Notes: generated by a model not told the origin, from the sequence alone. 64,000 nucleotides of DNA from Glycomyces luteolus (GCF_027622875.1 NZ_JAPZVP010000002.1:235006-299005); one strand, 5' to 3'; counted from the stretch's first letter, positions 27,173 to 37,384 are shown. Numbers and translations are program-made.

Positions 27173-27679
27173 CTACGCGGCGACCGGAATGCGCTCCTGC
27201 GCGACCGGCTCCTCCACGAGTTCGCCGATCGGAGCGGGCAGGCGGGCGCCGACCAGCTCCTCCAGCAGGCCCACCTGGCCGCCGATGCCGCCTCCGACCA
27301 GGACGGGTTCGACGTGGCGCTGCTCTGCCGCGAAGACGACCTCCGAAGTCAGCGCGGGATTGATCATCGGGCTCGGGAAACACACCACCACCGGCAGGCG
27401 CTCGGTGCGCCGCCGTGCCGCTTCGCGCGCCTGGCGCTTGATCTTGCGGCGCTCCCGTTCGGATAGCCCGCCCCAGATGCCGAAGCGCTCATCGTGGTCG
27501 AGTGCGTACTGCAGACAGTTCTCTTTGACCTCGCACCTCGCGCAGATGCGTTTCGCATCCCGCGTGGATCCCCCTTTTTCGGGGAAGAACGCCTCCGGAT
27601 CGGTCTGCGCGCACAATGCGCGAGCCTGCCACTCCGGAACGTTACCCAACAGGTCGGCCAAGTAGTCACGGCCGTCCAT
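27173..27679 (-). CDS. whiB2: WhiB-family iron-sulfur transcription factor with C-terminal extension
   Basis: A 168-residue Wbl protein. Cluster ligands are C23, C46, C49 and C55, followed by the turn GIWGG (67-71) and a basic tail RERRKIKRQAREAARRR. Position beside Rv3259-, DUF3499- and manB-like genes matches whiB2/whmD, which controls septation with WhiA. Start ATG 27679 has GAGGAGG nine bases away. Unlike the usual 80-130 residues, a further 75 or so residues follow the basic tail (PVVVCFPSP... to IPVAA). They are hydrophobic/acidic and not recognised. Confidence 0.88.
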   Translation of the reverse strand: MDGRDYLADLLGNVPEWQARALCAQTDPEAFFPEKGGSTRDAKRICARCEVKENCLQYALDHDERFGIWGGLSERERRKIKRQAREAARRRTERLPVVVCFPSPMINPALTSEVVFAAEQRHVEPVLVGGGIGGQVGLLEELVGARLPAPIGELVEEPVAQERIPVAA

Positions 27680-28008
27680 ATACGTCCGCCTCCTCGTTCG
27701 CGCACCGGCAGAACCGGTGCTCCCCCCTTGCAATCACTTGCGCTGCACCGGATGCGGATGGCCGGCTGGACGCGTCCCCTCCCCTGAAAACGCGTACGGC
27801 CGTGCTGCGGACGAGCCGGTCGTCCGCTGTTGCCTGTCCTACATGGTTGTGCTTCTAAAGAAGCCCGGTGCCCGCGGGGCGGCCTGTGGATGAGGCCGCA
27901 CCGCCATTACTCGTCGCTATGGACGATGAGTGCTCATCGCTATTCGGTCACGGTTCGAGATCAGACGATAGCGCACAGTGAACTGTTTGATGGAAGGACC
28001 CCTCAGAC
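27680..28008 (-). promoter_or_regulatory. Long whiB leader/promoter region with palindromes
   Basis: No credible gene is seen in these 329 bases. Just before the whiB Shine-Dalgarno a hairpin GCACCGG/CCGGTGC (27702-27720) could affect translation. A palindrome CGATGAG-TG-CTCATCG lies at 27924-27939, flanked by two copies of TCGCTAT (near 27914 and 27936) and a reverse copy ATAGCG near 27969. These are the obvious candidate operator sequences. Part of the region also receives the end of the membrane protein gene at 28009. Confidence 0.45.
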
Positions 28009-28530
28009 TCACGCTTGTGGGGGACTTAACTTGACAGGTTTCGGAGTGGAGGATCGCTCGCGAGTTCCGTTCCATCGCACGAAGACGAGGCCGATGCCGG
28101 CCAATGTCAACCACACCGTGTCGAGCAGGAGTCGCTCCACGGCGGCGCGCGTGTCGATGAAGACCTGTCCTTCCTCAGCCAATTGCCTGGCATCGTCGAA
28201 TCCGTACCGGGCTGCCGACAGTGCCAGCAGTACACCGATAACGAGGTAGGCGACATAAACGAGACGGGTAAGGCGGACTGTCACCCGTCCGGGTCGGGTG
28301 TCCGGGGCCAGGAAGGCCGCGAGCGCGGGCAGGACCACCGGGAGGATCGAGAAGAGCGTGCCCCTGGCCTCGTCCGTGAAGCCGATCCCCGCGGCGCGGC
28401 GGATCGTGTCGTCGCGCGGATCGAGACCGACCCCGAACAGCCACTGGGACAAGGCGACCGCGATGACGACGACCGCGAGGGCGAGCAGCAGGCCGGCGAG
28501 GACCGACCGTTGACGAGACCCGAGCTTCAT
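28009..28530 (-). CDS. Four-span membrane protein downstream of manC
   Basis: A 173-residue protein with four hydrophobic stretches (about residues 8-29, 49-67, 80-101 and 134-155) and short polar loops. The C-terminus is RERSSTPKPVKLSPPQA. No family is recognised. It starts eight bases after the manC stop and is presumably co-transcribed, but no sequence feature ties it to mannose metabolism. ATG 28530 is the first plausible start and has no strong Shine-Dalgarno. Confidence 0.7.
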   Translation of the reverse strand: MKLGSRQRSVLAGLLLALAVVVIAVALSQWLFGVGLDPRDDTIRRAAGIGFTDEARGTLFSILPVVLPALAAFLAPDTRPGRVTVRLTRLVYVAYLVIGVLLALSAARYGFDDARQLAEEGQVFIDTRAAVERLLLDTVWLTLAGIGLVFVRWNGTRERSSTPKPVKLSPPQA

Positions 28531-28538
28531 GGCCGCAA

Positions 28539-29627
28539 TTAGACCAGATCGGTTCGATTGGCCTGCTTGAGTTCCTCGACCAGGCCCTTGACCTCCTGGG
28601 CCCTGTCCCTGGGGCACACCAGGAGCGCGTCGGGAGTGTCGACGATGATGAGATCGTCCACGCCCACGGTGGCCACGAGCCGCCCGGCGGCCGGGACGAC
28701 CACGTTCCGCTTCGACTCGGTCAGGAGCGTCTGGCCGGAGCCGCGCGGCTCGACGATCACGTTGCCCACCTTGTCGTTGGCCTTGAGCACCTGGCCGAGG
28801 GTGTTGTAGTCGCCCACGTCGTGCCACTCGAAGTCGCCGGGGACGACGCCGACCTTGCCCGCCGCGGCGGCGGGTTCCATGACGGCGTAGTCGATCGAGA
28901 TCTTCTCGAGGGTCGGCCACAGCTGCGCGAACAGGGCTTCGCGGCGGTTGGAGTCCCAGGCGGCGGCGAGGGTCCGCACCGCGTCGTGGAGGGCGGGGCG
29001 GTGGCGCTGGAGCTCGGCGAGGTAGGCGTCGACGCGCCAGACGAACATGCCGGCGTTCCACAGGTAGTTCCCGGCCGAGACGTACTCGACGGCCGAGACC
29101 TGGTCGGGCTTCTCGACGAACGCGCCGAGCTGGTATCCGGGTCCGACCGGCGGGCCGAGCCGCAGGTAGCCGAAACCGGTGTCAGGGCCCGTGGGGGTGA
29201 TGCCGATGGTCATGAGCAGGCCCGTCGAAGCCAGCTCCATCGCCTTCTGGACGGTCTTGGCGAAGGCCTCGCCGTCGAGCACGAGGTGGTCGGCGGCGAA
29301 CGAGCCCATGATCGCGGTCGGCTCGCGCTCGGCGATGACGGCCGCGGCGAGGCTGATCGCGGCCGCGGAGTCGCGGGGCGAGGGCTCGACGAGGATGTTG
29401 TCGCCGGGGACCTCGGGCAGCTGGCGGGCCACGTCGACGGCATGGGCCGCGCCCGTGACGACGTAGACGTGGTCGGGATCGGACAGCAGCCGGGCGCGCT
29501 CGACCGTGGATTGCAGCAACGACGAATCAGTGCCCGTGAGGGGCAGCAGGAACTTGGGTCGTTGCGCGCGAGACAGGGGCCAGAGCCGAGTTCCGGAACC
29601 GCCCGCGGGGACCACCGCGTGAAGCAT
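28539..29627 (-). CDS. manC: Mannose-1-phosphate guanylyltransferase
   Basis: A 362-residue nucleotidyltransferase making GDP-mannose from GTP and mannose-1-phosphate. Signature loop VPAGGSGTRLWPLSRAQRPKFLL is at the N-terminus. FVEKPD and GNYLWNAGMFVWR are the sugar-binding and family motifs. DYAVMEPA and FEWHDVGDY follow. It completes the manA-manB-manC route whose other genes lie at 21.6-25.9 kb. ATG 29627 is where conservation begins. Confidence 0.94.
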   Translation of the reverse strand: MLHAVVPAGGSGTRLWPLSRAQRPKFLLPLTGTDSSLLQSTVERARLLSDPDHVYVVTGAAHAVDVARQLPEVPGDNILVEPSPRDSAAAISLAAAVIAEREPTAIMGSFAADHLVLDGEAFAKTVQKAMELASTGLLMTIGITPTGPDTGFGYLRLGPPVGPGYQLGAFVEKPDQVSAVEYVSAGNYLWNAGMFVWRVDAYLAELQRHRPALHDAVRTLAAAWDSNRREALFAQLWPTLEKISIDYAVMEPAAAAGKVGVVPGDFEWHDVGDYNTLGQVLKANDKVGNVIVEPRGSGQTLLTESKRNVVVPAAGRLVATVGVDDLIIVDTPDALLVCPRDRAQEVKGLVEELKQANRTDLV

Positions 29628-29753
29628 GCCAATAGTCTTGCATGCCGCTCCCACGTGCCCGTTCACCACCTGCGGGGGCCCTTCGGAGTGACGCGGCGGT
29701 TGCGCGGGCGTGAAAAACGCGGCAACTCCGGTGCTCCTCACTCTGCAAATTCA

Positions 29754-29772
29754 GAGCTCGCAGGCTTCGCCC
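29754..29772 (-). repeat. Single copy of the dispersed short repeat
   Basis: GAGCTCGCAGGCTTCGCCC is, on the minus strand, GGGCGAAGCCTGCGAGCTC, a copy of the GGCGAAGCYTGCGAGYC family in the gap between the divergent manC and alpha-galactosidase genes. Confidence 0.6.
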
Positions 29773-29848
29773 AGAGTGTGATACCGGTTTCTATCCCGAG
29801 CGATTCCCGGGGCAGACTGGAGCCGATCGTGATCTTGAGGAGTAACGC

Positions 29849-31939
29849 ATGTCCATCCGCTTCGACGAAGCCGCCCTCACCTGGCATCTCTCCGGGCCCG
29901 GCCTTTCCTACGTCGTCGGCCTGCAGGGCGGCCTGCCCCGCCAGCTGCACTGGGGCCCCGCGATACCGGACGAGGCCATCGCCTCGCTCGCGGTCGAGTG
30001 GCGCGAGGCGTACTCGTGGGACGACCGGCGCCACACCGGCGCCGAGCTTCTCGGCGAACTCGGGCCCCAGTTCGCGACGCCGTCCCTCCAGCTGCGGCAC
30101 CCGGACGGCGCCAAGGGCTTCGCATGGAACTACGCCGACCACACTGTTGCAGAAAGCGTTGTCGACGGCGACCACCTGGCGATCCGGTTCACCGACCGGG
30201 ACCTGGCGCTGACCCTGCACTACCGGCTGTGGGACACCGGTGTGCTCGACCGCTGGGCCTCGCTCGAGGCCGCTCGCCCGGTCGAATTGTCCCGCTTCGA
30301 CTCCGCCGCGTGGACCCTCCCGCACTGGGGCGACTACCGGCTCTCGCACCTGAGCGGCGAATGGGCCGCCGAATGGCAGCTGCGGCGCGTCCCGCTCCCC
30401 GTGGGCGAGACCGCGATCGGCTCGCGCCGGGGCGGCACCAGCCACCAGGCCAACCCCTGGGTCGCCGTCGACGACGGCACCGCCACCGAGACCGCCGGCA
30501 CCGTCTACTCCGCGAACCTCGCGTGGTCGGGCTCGTGGCGGGTCCTGCTGCGCCGGTCCGCCCAAGGGCGCGTGTCGATCACCGGCGGCGCGGGGCACGA
30601 GGGCCTGCGCTGGACCCTCCGCGAGGGCGAGACCTGGACGACCCCCGCCTACTCCGGGCTGTTCACCGCCGAAGGCTTCGGCGGGGCCTCCCGCGCCTGG
30701 CACGAGCACCTGCGGCGCCACGTCATGCCCACCCCCGAGGAGGACGCGCCGGTCCTGTTCAACTCCTGGGAGGCCGTGTTCTTCGACGTCGCCGAGGAGA
30801 AGCAGCTGCCGCTCGTGGAGCTCGCCGCGCGCATCGGCTGCGAGCAGTTCGTTGTCGACGACGGCTGGTTCGGCCAGCGCGTGAACGACAACGCCGGCCT
30901 CGGCGACTGGCAGCCCAACCCCGACAGGTTCCCGAAGGGCCTCGGGCCGCTGATCGACGCCGTGCACGCGACCGGGATGAAGTTCGGCATCTGGGTCGAA
31001 CCCGAGATGGTCAACCCCGACTCGGACCTCTACCGCGCCCACCCCGACTGGGTCCTCCACCAGGTCGGGCGCGACCGCACCGAGCTGCGGCAGCAGCTCG
31101 TCCTGGACTACGGGCGCCCCGAAGTCGCCGCGTGGGCCTATGCCCGACTCGACGAACTGCTGAGCGGCAACGACATCGACTACGTCAAGTGGGACCACAA
31201 CCGGCCCTGGACCGAGGTCGGCCGCCCCGACTCGGCCGATCCCGACCGGGCCTGGTTCGAGCACGTCGCAGCCGTGTACGACATCAAGAAGCGCCTGCGC
31301 GCCAAGCACCCGAACGTGCGCATCGAGGGCTGCGCGGGCGGCGGCGGCCGCGTCGACCCGGGGATGCTGCGCTACGTCGACCAGGTGTGGACCTCGGACA
31401 ACACCGACGCGGGCGACCGCGTCACCATCCAGTACGGCTTCGGCCAGGCCTATCCGGCGCGCGCCATGGACACCTGGATCACCGACGAGCCCAGCGGGTT
31501 CAACCAGCGCACCACTTCGCTGCGGTTCCGCTTCCACGTCGCCAGCGCGGGCGTGCTCGCGGTGGGCGGCAACCTGACCGAGTGGTCGGAGGCCGAGCTG
31601 GAGGAGGCCGCCGAGCATGTGGCGCACTACAAGCGGCTGCGGCCGGTCGTGCAGCACGGCGTGCAGTACCGGCTCGGCGACCCGGAAGCGTCGCCGCTCA
31701 CGGGGGTGCAGTACGTGCGCGGCGACCAGATCGCGGTGCTGGCGTTCAAGACGCCCTGGCACTGCAACCGGCCCGTGGCGCCGCTGCGGCCTGAGGGGAT
31801 CGCGGCGGACTCGCGCTGGTTGGACGAGGACACAGGTGAAGTCCACTGGGGAGCGACACTGAACGTGCTCGGCCTGCCACTGCGTTGGGCGAACGCCGAC
31901 TGGGACTCGGCCATTCTGCGACTGCGCAGAGTCGGGTAG
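29849..31939 (+). CDS. Alpha-galactosidase, glycoside hydrolase family 36
   Basis: A 696-residue cytosolic retaining glycosidase without signal peptide. It has an N-terminal beta-sandwich (to about 300) and then the catalytic barrel. Nucleophile Asp 449 is in YVKWDHNRPW, and the acid/base Asp 517 is in SDNTDAGDR. FVVDDGWF and GIWVEPEMVNPDSDL are further GH36 signatures. It releases terminal alpha-galactose from melibiose/raffinose-type sugars. The start is supported by GAGGAG upstream. It stands alone with no transporter or regulator adjacent. Confidence 0.93.
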   Translation: MSIRFDEAALTWHLSGPGLSYVVGLQGGLPRQLHWGPAIPDEAIASLAVEWREAYSWDDRRHTGAELLGELGPQFATPSLQLRHPDGAKGFAWNYADHTVAESVVDGDHLAIRFTDRDLALTLHYRLWDTGVLDRWASLEAARPVELSRFDSAAWTLPHWGDYRLSHLSGEWAAEWQLRRVPLPVGETAIGSRRGGTSHQANPWVAVDDGTATETAGTVYSANLAWSGSWRVLLRRSAQGRVSITGGAGHEGLRWTLREGETWTTPAYSGLFTAEGFGGASRAWHEHLRRHVMPTPEEDAPVLFNSWEAVFFDVAEEKQLPLVELAARIGCEQFVVDDGWFGQRVNDNAGLGDWQPNPDRFPKGLGPLIDAVHATGMKFGIWVEPEMVNPDSDLYRAHPDWVLHQVGRDRTELRQQLVLDYGRPEVAAWAYARLDELLSGNDIDYVKWDHNRPWTEVGRPDSADPDRAWFEHVAAVYDIKKRLRAKHPNVRIEGCAGGGGRVDPGMLRYVDQVWTSDNTDAGDRVTIQYGFGQAYPARAMDTWITDEPSGFNQRTTSLRFRFHVASAGVLAVGGNLTEWSEAELEEAAEHVAHYKRLRPVVQHGVQYRLGDPEASPLTGVQYVRGDQIAVLAFKTPWHCNRPVAPLRPEGIAADSRWLDEDTGEVHWGATLNVLGLPLRWANADWDSAILRLRRVG

Positions 31940-32126
31940 CGGCTTCTCGGGGTAATTGCTATTTGGACGCACACGTTATGTGATTGTCCTGGTCCGAACG
32001 GTTGAAGTGAGCAGTATCTCGGGAATGGGCGAGCTGTGCACCCGCTGCCGATTTGCACCATTGCTTTAGAATCCACGCTGTTCCGCCCGAACAAACCGAT
32101 CGATCGACATCAATAGGAGTTACCCC

Positions 32127-32555
32127 GTGGCTTACCAGCCCGCCCCGGCCCCCATGCAGCAGCAGTCCGCCCCCGTCAAGCAGGGCAACGGCTTCGGCGT
32201 CACCGCGCTCGTGCTCGGCATCGTCGCGATCGCCGGCTTCTGGATCCCGATCCTCAACATTGGCAGCATCATCATCGGCGTCATCGCGCTGATCTTCGCC
32301 ATCATCGCCCTCGCCAAGGCCGGCTCGCGCGGCGGCAAGGGCAAGGGCACCGGCGGCACCGGCCTGGTCCTCGCCGTGCTCGCGATCGCCGGCTCGATCG
32401 TCTGGAACATCGTCATCGTCGACATGCTCAAGGACGGGGCCGACACGATCAAGGAAGAATCGATCAAGGAGTGCGTCGAGACCGGCGAAGGCCTCCTGAC
32501 CGAGGCGGACTGCGAGGCCGAGTGGGACCGCCTCCAAGGCGAGCTCACCGAGTAG
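32127..32555 (+). CDS. DUF4190 domain-containing membrane protein
   Basis: A 142-residue protein: a short Pro/Gln-rich N-tail, then the DUF4190 double span (about 25-67, VTALVLGIVAIAGFWIPIL...). A third span (about 76-97) and an acidic exposed C-tail containing two Cys (about 116 and 129) that could pair outside the cell. Function is unknown. The GTG start follows AGGAG. A strong terminator closes the gene. Confidence 0.85.
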   Translation: MAYQPAPAPMQQQSAPVKQGNGFGVTALVLGIVAIAGFWIPILNIGSIIIGVIALIFAIIALAKAGSRGGKGKGTGGTGLVLAVLAIAGSIVWNIVIVDMLKDGADTIKEESIKECVETGEGLLTEADCEAEWDRLQGELTE

Positions 32556-32566
32556 ACCTTGAAACA

Positions 32567-32602
32567 GTAAGGGCCGCAGCGCAATCACGCTGCGGCCCTT
32601 AC
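32567..32602. terminator. Bidirectional terminator between the DUF4190 gene and nucS
   Basis: A perfect 15-bp stem (32567-32581 with 32588-32602; arm GTAAGGGCCGCAGCG) and a six-base loop lie between converging genes, nine bases from the nucS stop. Confidence 0.88.
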
Positions 32603-32610
32603 TCGTCGTC

Positions 32611-33276
32611 TCAGAACAGCCGCGGCTGGCTCTCGTCGATCGCGCCGCGCAGATCGTCGTAGTCGAGGACGACGCAGCGGATGCCGCGGTCCTCGGCCAG
32701 GACCCGGGCCTGGGGCTTGATGGCCTGGGCGGCGAAGACGCCGTCGACCGGGGCGAGGAGCGGGTCGCGGTTGAGCAGCTCCAGGTACCGGGTCAACTGC
32801 TCGACGCCGTCGATCTCCCCGCGCCGCTTGATCTCGACCGCGACATGCTTCCCGTCGGAGTCGCGGCACATGAGGTCCACCGGCCCGATCGCGGTCGGGT
32901 ACTCGCGGCGCACGAGCGACCAGCCCTTCCCGAGCGGCGCGGTGTCGGCGGCGAGCAGCTCCTGGAGGTGCGCCTCGACGCCGTCCTTCTGCAGCCCCGG
33001 GTCGACGCCCAGCTCATGGCTCGAGTCGTGGAAGACCTCTTCGATCGTGATCTTCAACTGGTCCCCGGTCTTCTTCGAGGTCACGGTCCACTCAGTGGCC
33101 CCCTCGACGACCGTGCACGGCGGCGTCATCCAGTTGAGCGGCTTATACGACCCCCCGTCGGCGTGCACCAGCACGCTCCCGTCCGCCTTCCATATTAGCA
33201 AACGGGTAGCCATGGGCAAATGGGCGGAAAGCCGACCTGTGTAATCAACCTGGCACCTTGCCACCAACAAACGCAT
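32611..33276 (-). CDS. nucS: Mismatch-specific endonuclease NucS (EndoMS)
   Basis: A 221-residue enzyme that cuts both strands at G-T, G-G and T-T mismatches and replaces MutSL mismatch repair in actinobacteria. It has an N-terminal dimerisation/DNA-binding domain and a C-terminal RecB-like nuclease with the catalytic [10 protein letters not shown]...VAVEIKRRG core. The C-terminus QPRLF resembles the beta-clamp-binding tail. ATG 33276 has TAGGGT ending seven bases upstream and no Shine-Dalgarno, so it is probably leaderless. A decayed duplicate of its 5' end lies 4.6 kb away. Confidence 0.95.
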   Translation of the reverse strand: MRLLVARCQVDYTGRLSAHLPMATRLLIWKADGSVLVHADGGSYKPLNWMTPPCTVVEGATEWTVTSKKTGDQLKITIEEVFHDSSHELGVDPGLQKDGVEAHLQELLAADTAPLGKGWSLVRREYPTAIGPVDLMCRDSDGKHVAVEIKRRGEIDGVEQLTRYLELLNRDPLLAPVDGVFAAQAIKPQARVLAEDRGIRCVVLDYDDLRGAIDESQPRLF

Positions 33277-33361
33277 GCAGAAGACCCTACCGGCCGTGCT
33301 GCGGCACAGACCGCGCCACGCATCCGTCTGTGCGGCGTGACAGGTCCAGGGTCGCGAACGA

Positions 33362-36300
33362 GTGTCACACCTGTCTCATAGCCTTACTCCTATGAAGAGA
33401 GTGAACCCCTCGACCCCTCGCCAACTTCCCGATGAAAGCCTGCTTGAGCTGCCCAAATCCTGGCAGCAGCACACCTTCGACCGGCCCGGCCGTGGAGCGC
33501 CTCGGCCGGTCGAGATCAAGCAAGACGCCCCGGCCGAACTCAACAAACGATTCACACAGAGTGCCCGGTATCTCGAGTACGCGTTCCGTGCGCTCCCTGA
33601 CCCCTCCCTCGAAGCGCCCATTCGCGCTGGTATCGCTGGAGAACCGGACCCACACGGAGCCGCGCTGGCAGTGAAATTGCTAGATTGGGTGGATGCTTCT
33701 AGCGATAACCGGGAGCTTGCCCGGGATGCCTGGATTGCACAGTACGGAATCGGCTTCGCAGTTAAAGCTGCAGTAGAAGCGTTGAGTACCAGCGTTACCT
33801 GGCTGCATCCTCAAATCGTCTCTCGGCAGCAGGTCCGAATCGGGCCGATGCGTATCGAGCGCCTGGCAGGGACGCGGGGGGTCGCCAGCTGGATCAGCCC
33901 AATCCGGTCGTTGCTCGCTGCGCTTGACTCCTCGGCGTATGCCGAGGCGGTTGCCTCGATCGGTGGTATGCGATCGGATGATGCGAAACGATTCGTCAGC
34001 GCCATGCTGTTTCCTGACCAGGAACCTTGGGTCGAGGAAGCTTGTCTGCTCCATGGGTCGAAAGGCCCGTTGAACGTCGGCAAGGATGCCCTGTGGTCCT
34101 TCGTGTCGAGGCGGGAACACCTCGAAGTCAGTGGTGCTTCGATGATCGATGCCTATCAGTGCGAAGTGGGAACGGTAGCCCGCCTCGTAGATGCGCTGGG
34201 TGTCGAGGCGTTTCCGGTCCTGGTGAAGTCCCTGAATAGCCGGTCGGTCAAGCGTCCCGAGGTAGCACGGGCGATGGTCGACGCCCTCGGCATGCTGCCT
34301 TCTGACCCGGCGATCGAATACCTTCTCGAACGCAGTGGCGAAGCGCGGCCGATGGCTGCAGCGCGTGCAGCGGCGAAGCGCTTCCCGGTCCGGACACTGC
34401 GGGCGATCGCCTCGGTGTCGGGGGCATCTACCGGCCCTGCCAAGTCCAGGCTCGCTGGAATCTCGCAGTCGAATGCATTGATACAGAAGGCGGTCGCGAT
34501 GCTCGACGAAGCCGATCGAAAGGAGATCGAGCAGCTCCAGGCAATGTCTGCGGGGGTTCCGGTGGCTGGCAAAGCCACACTGCCAGCGTGCTTCACATCG
34601 CCGCCGTGGGCGGCTTACGTGAACCAAGCAGCACCGACTCCGCTCGCTGGACTTTCTGCACCCCCGCTGAATGAACTGCGCTGGAACGAAGGCGAACAGG
34701 AGGCCTTCCAGGTCCTCCCAGACGACGAGAACTACCTCGCCCACCAGGGGTTCTGGGAACGTTCGATGCCGGACGGTCCGCGAACCGATCACTTGTGGTT
34801 CCCTGAGCTCCTCGCTTACGCCCCCGAGGAGCTGGTCGGATCGGCTCTCGACCAATGGGATGGTCAGGCCCGCTCGGCCTCGGTTTCCACGGTGAAGGCG
34901 ATTCTTGCCCGGCACTCGGGAGCCGCGATCGACCGTGTCATGCAGAACGTCCGGTCGAAGAAGGACTTCCGTCCGGCAATGCTTCCCATCGTGAACATCG
35001 AGGCGGCCAGGACTGCAGCCGACTGCATGACGCGGTCGCAAAGCGACCGCGCCGTCGCATTGGCCTGGCTCGACCGGCATCCCGACGCTGCGGCGGCGCT
35101 ACTCATCCCGGACGCGCTCGGTGCAGACGCGAAGTTGCGAGGACCTGCTGTCAGAGCGCTGCGGTACCTGGCCCAGCCAAGCCGGGAAGTCCTGGACACC
35201 CAGGCGAAGCAGCACGGCGAGCCTGCTGCGGAGGCGGTTCGCGCGCTTATCGAGCCTGATCCGTTCGACCCGAAACTCGACAGCCTTCCGCGTATCGGCA
35301 CATGGGCTGATCCGCACTCGCTGCCGCAGGTACTGCTCGCGGGCGGTGCTACCGCGTTGCCTGCGGATGCTGTCAAGACGCTGATGCTCGCGCTGGCGAT
35401 CGATGGACTCGAGGGGCCTTATGGGGGTGTCGACGTGCTCGTTATCGAATGCGATGCGGCTTCACTCACCGCGTTCTCGTGGGCCTTGTACGAGCTGTGG
35501 ACGGCCGCGGGCTGCCCCTCCAAGGACGTATGGGCCATGACGCAGTTGGCGAGGTTCGCCGATGAGCACACGGTGCGACGCCTCGCCACGCTGATCCGCG
35601 ACTGGCCCGGACAGGGGCAGAGCGCCAAAGCCGTCAGAGGCGTCGAGGTTCTCGGCGCCACGGGGACCGAGGCTGCGCTCTGGGCGGTGCGGGGGATCGC
35701 GGAGGAGACGAAGTTCAAGGCGCTCAAGAAAGCGGCCGCCGATCAGATCGACGCGATCGCGCAGCGGCTCGGCCTCGATCGCGAACAGCTCGCCGACCGT
35801 CTCGTCCCAGACTTCGGCCTGGATGCGGATACACCGCCCATCCTCGATTACGGTCCCCGCTCCTTTACCGTCAAGTTCGACGAGCAGCTGCGGCCCTACG
35901 TGGTCGAGGACTCGGGGAAACGTCGCGCCAACCTGCCGAAGCCCGGTGCGAAGGACGACCTCGAGCTTGCCCAGCCGGCATATGAGCGATTCACAGCGAT
36001 GCGCAAGGACCTCAAGAAGGTCGCGGTAGAGCAGGTGCGGCGCCTCGAATCCGCGATGGTCAACGGCCGCACCTGGACCGGCGATGAGTTCCAGACCTAC
36101 ATGGTCGACCATCCGCTGCTGAGGCACCTCACGAGTCGCCTGGTCTGGCGGGCCGACTCTGCTTCAGGACGGACCTCGTTCCGTCTCGCAGAGGACCGCA
36201 CTTTTGCTGATCTCGAAGACGAGCCGATGGTCCTGATTGAAGATGCCGTCGTCCAACTCGCACACCCGGCCACCTTGGGCGATGAGGTCGAGCAGTGGGC

Positions 36301-36700
36301 CGCGGTCCTAGCCGACTACGAGATCCTCCAACCGTTCGATCAGCTCGCGCGTCCTGTGCTTGTACTGACCGAGGAAGAGCGGCTGTCCGGGCGGCTGAGT
36401 CGATTCGAGGGCCGGGAAGTGGACGGCGGCCCTCTGATGGGACTTCTCAAACGTGGCTGGCAGTACGGGGACCCCGACCCCAGCGGAAGCCGACGGAGCG
36501 TCTACTTCGAGTTCCCCGAGGGCGGCTTCATCGCGATGGAGACCGAGCCGTCGTTCTACCCGTCCTACCGCCCGGACGAGAACCTCACGCTGGATCACGT
36601 CGAACTGGCGTTGTCTGATCCGAACCAAGCGGTCGACCTTGTGTTGCTCTCGGAAGCGCTCGCCGCAATCGCCAAGATCGCTCGAACCCCACAGACGTAA
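33362..36700 (+). CDS. DUF4132 domain-containing protein, copy 1
   Basis: A soluble protein of up to 1112 residues. An N-terminal helical-repeat-like region (HEAT-type runs such as [19 protein letters not shown], and later [20 protein letters not shown]) leads to a C-terminal DUF4132 domain (about 800-1060) with [17 protein letters not shown] and [20 protein letters not shown]. coli YehI/MolR belong to the same family; function is unproven. GTG 33362, ATG 33392 and GTG 33401 are candidate starts. Third positions are less G/C-rich than in neighbours, suggesting transfer. It is paralogous to the gene at 44407. Confidence 0.87.
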   Translation: MSHLSHSLTPMKRVNPSTPRQLPDESLLELPKSWQQHTFDRPGRGAPRPVEIKQDAPAELNKRFTQSARYLEYAFRALPDPSLEAPIRAGIAGEPDPHGAALAVKLLDWVDASSDNRELARDAWIAQYGIGFAVKAAVEALSTSVTWLHPQIVSRQQVRIGPMRIERLAGTRGVASWISPIRSLLAALDSSAYAEAVASIGGMRSDDAKRFVSAMLFPDQEPWVEEACLLHGSKGPLNVGKDALWSFVSRREHLEVSGASMIDAYQCEVGTVARLVDALGVEAFPVLVKSLNSRSVKRPEVARAMVDALGMLPSDPAIEYLLERSGEARPMAAARAAAKRFPVRTLRAIASVSGASTGPAKSRLAGISQSNALIQKAVAMLDEADRKEIEQLQAMSAGVPVAGKATLPACFTSPPWAAYVNQAAPTPLAGLSAPPLNELRWNEGEQEAFQVLPDDENYLAHQGFWERSMPDGPRTDHLWFPELLAYAPEELVGSALDQWDGQARSASVSTVKAILARHSGAAIDRVMQNVRSKKDFRPAMLPIVNIEAARTAADCMTRSQSDRAVALAWLDRHPDAAAALLIPDALGADAKLRGPAVRALRYLAQPSREVLDTQAKQHGEPAAEAVRALIEPDPFDPKLDSLPRIGTWADPHSLPQVLLAGGATALPADAVKTLMLALAIDGLEGPYGGVDVLVIECDAASLTAFSWALYELWTAAGCPSKDVWAMTQLARFADEHTVRRLATLIRDWPGQGQSAKAVRGVEVLGATGTEAALWAVRGIAEETKFKALKKAAADQIDAIAQRLGLDREQLADRLVPDFGLDADTPPILDYGPRSFTVKFDEQLRPYVVEDSGKRRANLPKPGAKDDLELAQPAYERFTAMRKDLKKVAVEQVRRLESAMVNGRTWTGDEFQTYMVDHPLLRHLTSRLVWRADSASGRTSFRLAEDRTFADLEDEPMVLIEDAVVQLAHPATLGDEVEQWAAVLADYEILQPFDQLARPVLVLTEEERLSGRLSRFEGREVDGGPLMGLLKRGWQYGDPDPSGSRRSVYFEFPEGGFIAMETEPSFYPSYRPDENLTLDHVELALSDPNQAVDLVLLSEALAAIAKIARTPQT

Positions 36701-36736
36701 CGCAAGCGACCTGAGAGATTCTGGAGCCTTCTGCTG

Positions 36737-37384
36737 ATGGATGTTCGACCTGACGATGCGGTGCTCGGCCGGCTGACTCCGAGCGCTCGCAGGTTCGTCT
36801 GCTCGCACGGTGTGCGGACGAAGCCCCGGCGACTGGACCAATATCGGGAGGCCTGGCTCGGTCACGGTATTCCGGCCGAAGCGGTCGATCGGGCCGTCGA
36901 ATTCCAGAGTCTCTGGGGCGGCCTCGTTCTGCCACCAGGTCCGTTCTACGACGGCGGACCCAAGTACTTCGACGTCGGCGGCTTTGAGTGCTCTGAGTCC
37001 GGCGAGTGGCTGTTCGAGGTCGGGCCTTCGAGGACCGCGGTGCCATATGGGTACATGATCGGTCCCGACGGGGCGTTCGGGATTGCCGCTTCTCAGTGGG
37101 TGCCGCTGCACCGAACGATCGAGGGCTGGATCGAATCGCTCTCCTGGGCGCATGACGCTTTCACGTACACCGAACAGGTCACCCGCTATACCAACGCCCG
37201 TGTGGAGACCGATCTCGAACCTGTCGAGGTGGTCGGGGGCATCACCGACCGCTGGTGGCGGGGGGACGGCGTGCTTGTCGCCTGCTGCTCGGGTGAGGCC
37301 GAGGCGTTTGACGCCCCGCAATCGCGTGTGGCGCTGCGGTTCACGGGTCGCCTCGATTGGCTTGCGGACCGCGGTGTGCGGTGA
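36737..37384 (+). CDS. Possible SUKH-type (immunity-like) protein
   Basis: A 215-residue protein of unrecognised family. FQSLWGGLVLPP, followed by beta-rich sequence and VPLHRTIEGWIESLSW, resembles the layout of SUKH/SMI1-KNR4 proteins (the WGGL motif and the terminal helix), many of which are immunity proteins of polymorphic toxins. This is a pattern resemblance, not a firm assignment. It lies 36 bases downstream of DUF4132 copy 1 in the same orientation and ahead of gene debris. Confidence 0.6.
   Translation: MDVRPDDAVLGRLTPSARRFVCSHGVRTKPRRLDQYREAWLGHGIPAEAVDRAVEFQSLWGGLVLPPGPFYDGGPKYFDVGGFECSESGEWLFEVGPSRTAVPYGYMIGPDGAFGIAASQWVPLHRTIEGWIESLSWAHDAFTYTEQVTRYTNARVETDLEPVEVVGGITDRWWRGDGVLVACCSGEAEAFDAPQSRVALRFTGRLDWLADRGVR

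Noticed and set aside
27830-28249. A 139-codon plus-strand frame across the whiB upstream gap
   Set aside because: It overlaps the end of a membrane protein gene on the other strand, lacks a ribosome site and has no recognisable content.
29738-31972. A 744-codon minus-strand frame opposite the alpha-galactosidase gene
   Set aside because: The plus-strand product is a complete GH36 enzyme with its catalytic residues; the opposite frame is an antisense shadow caused by high GC3.
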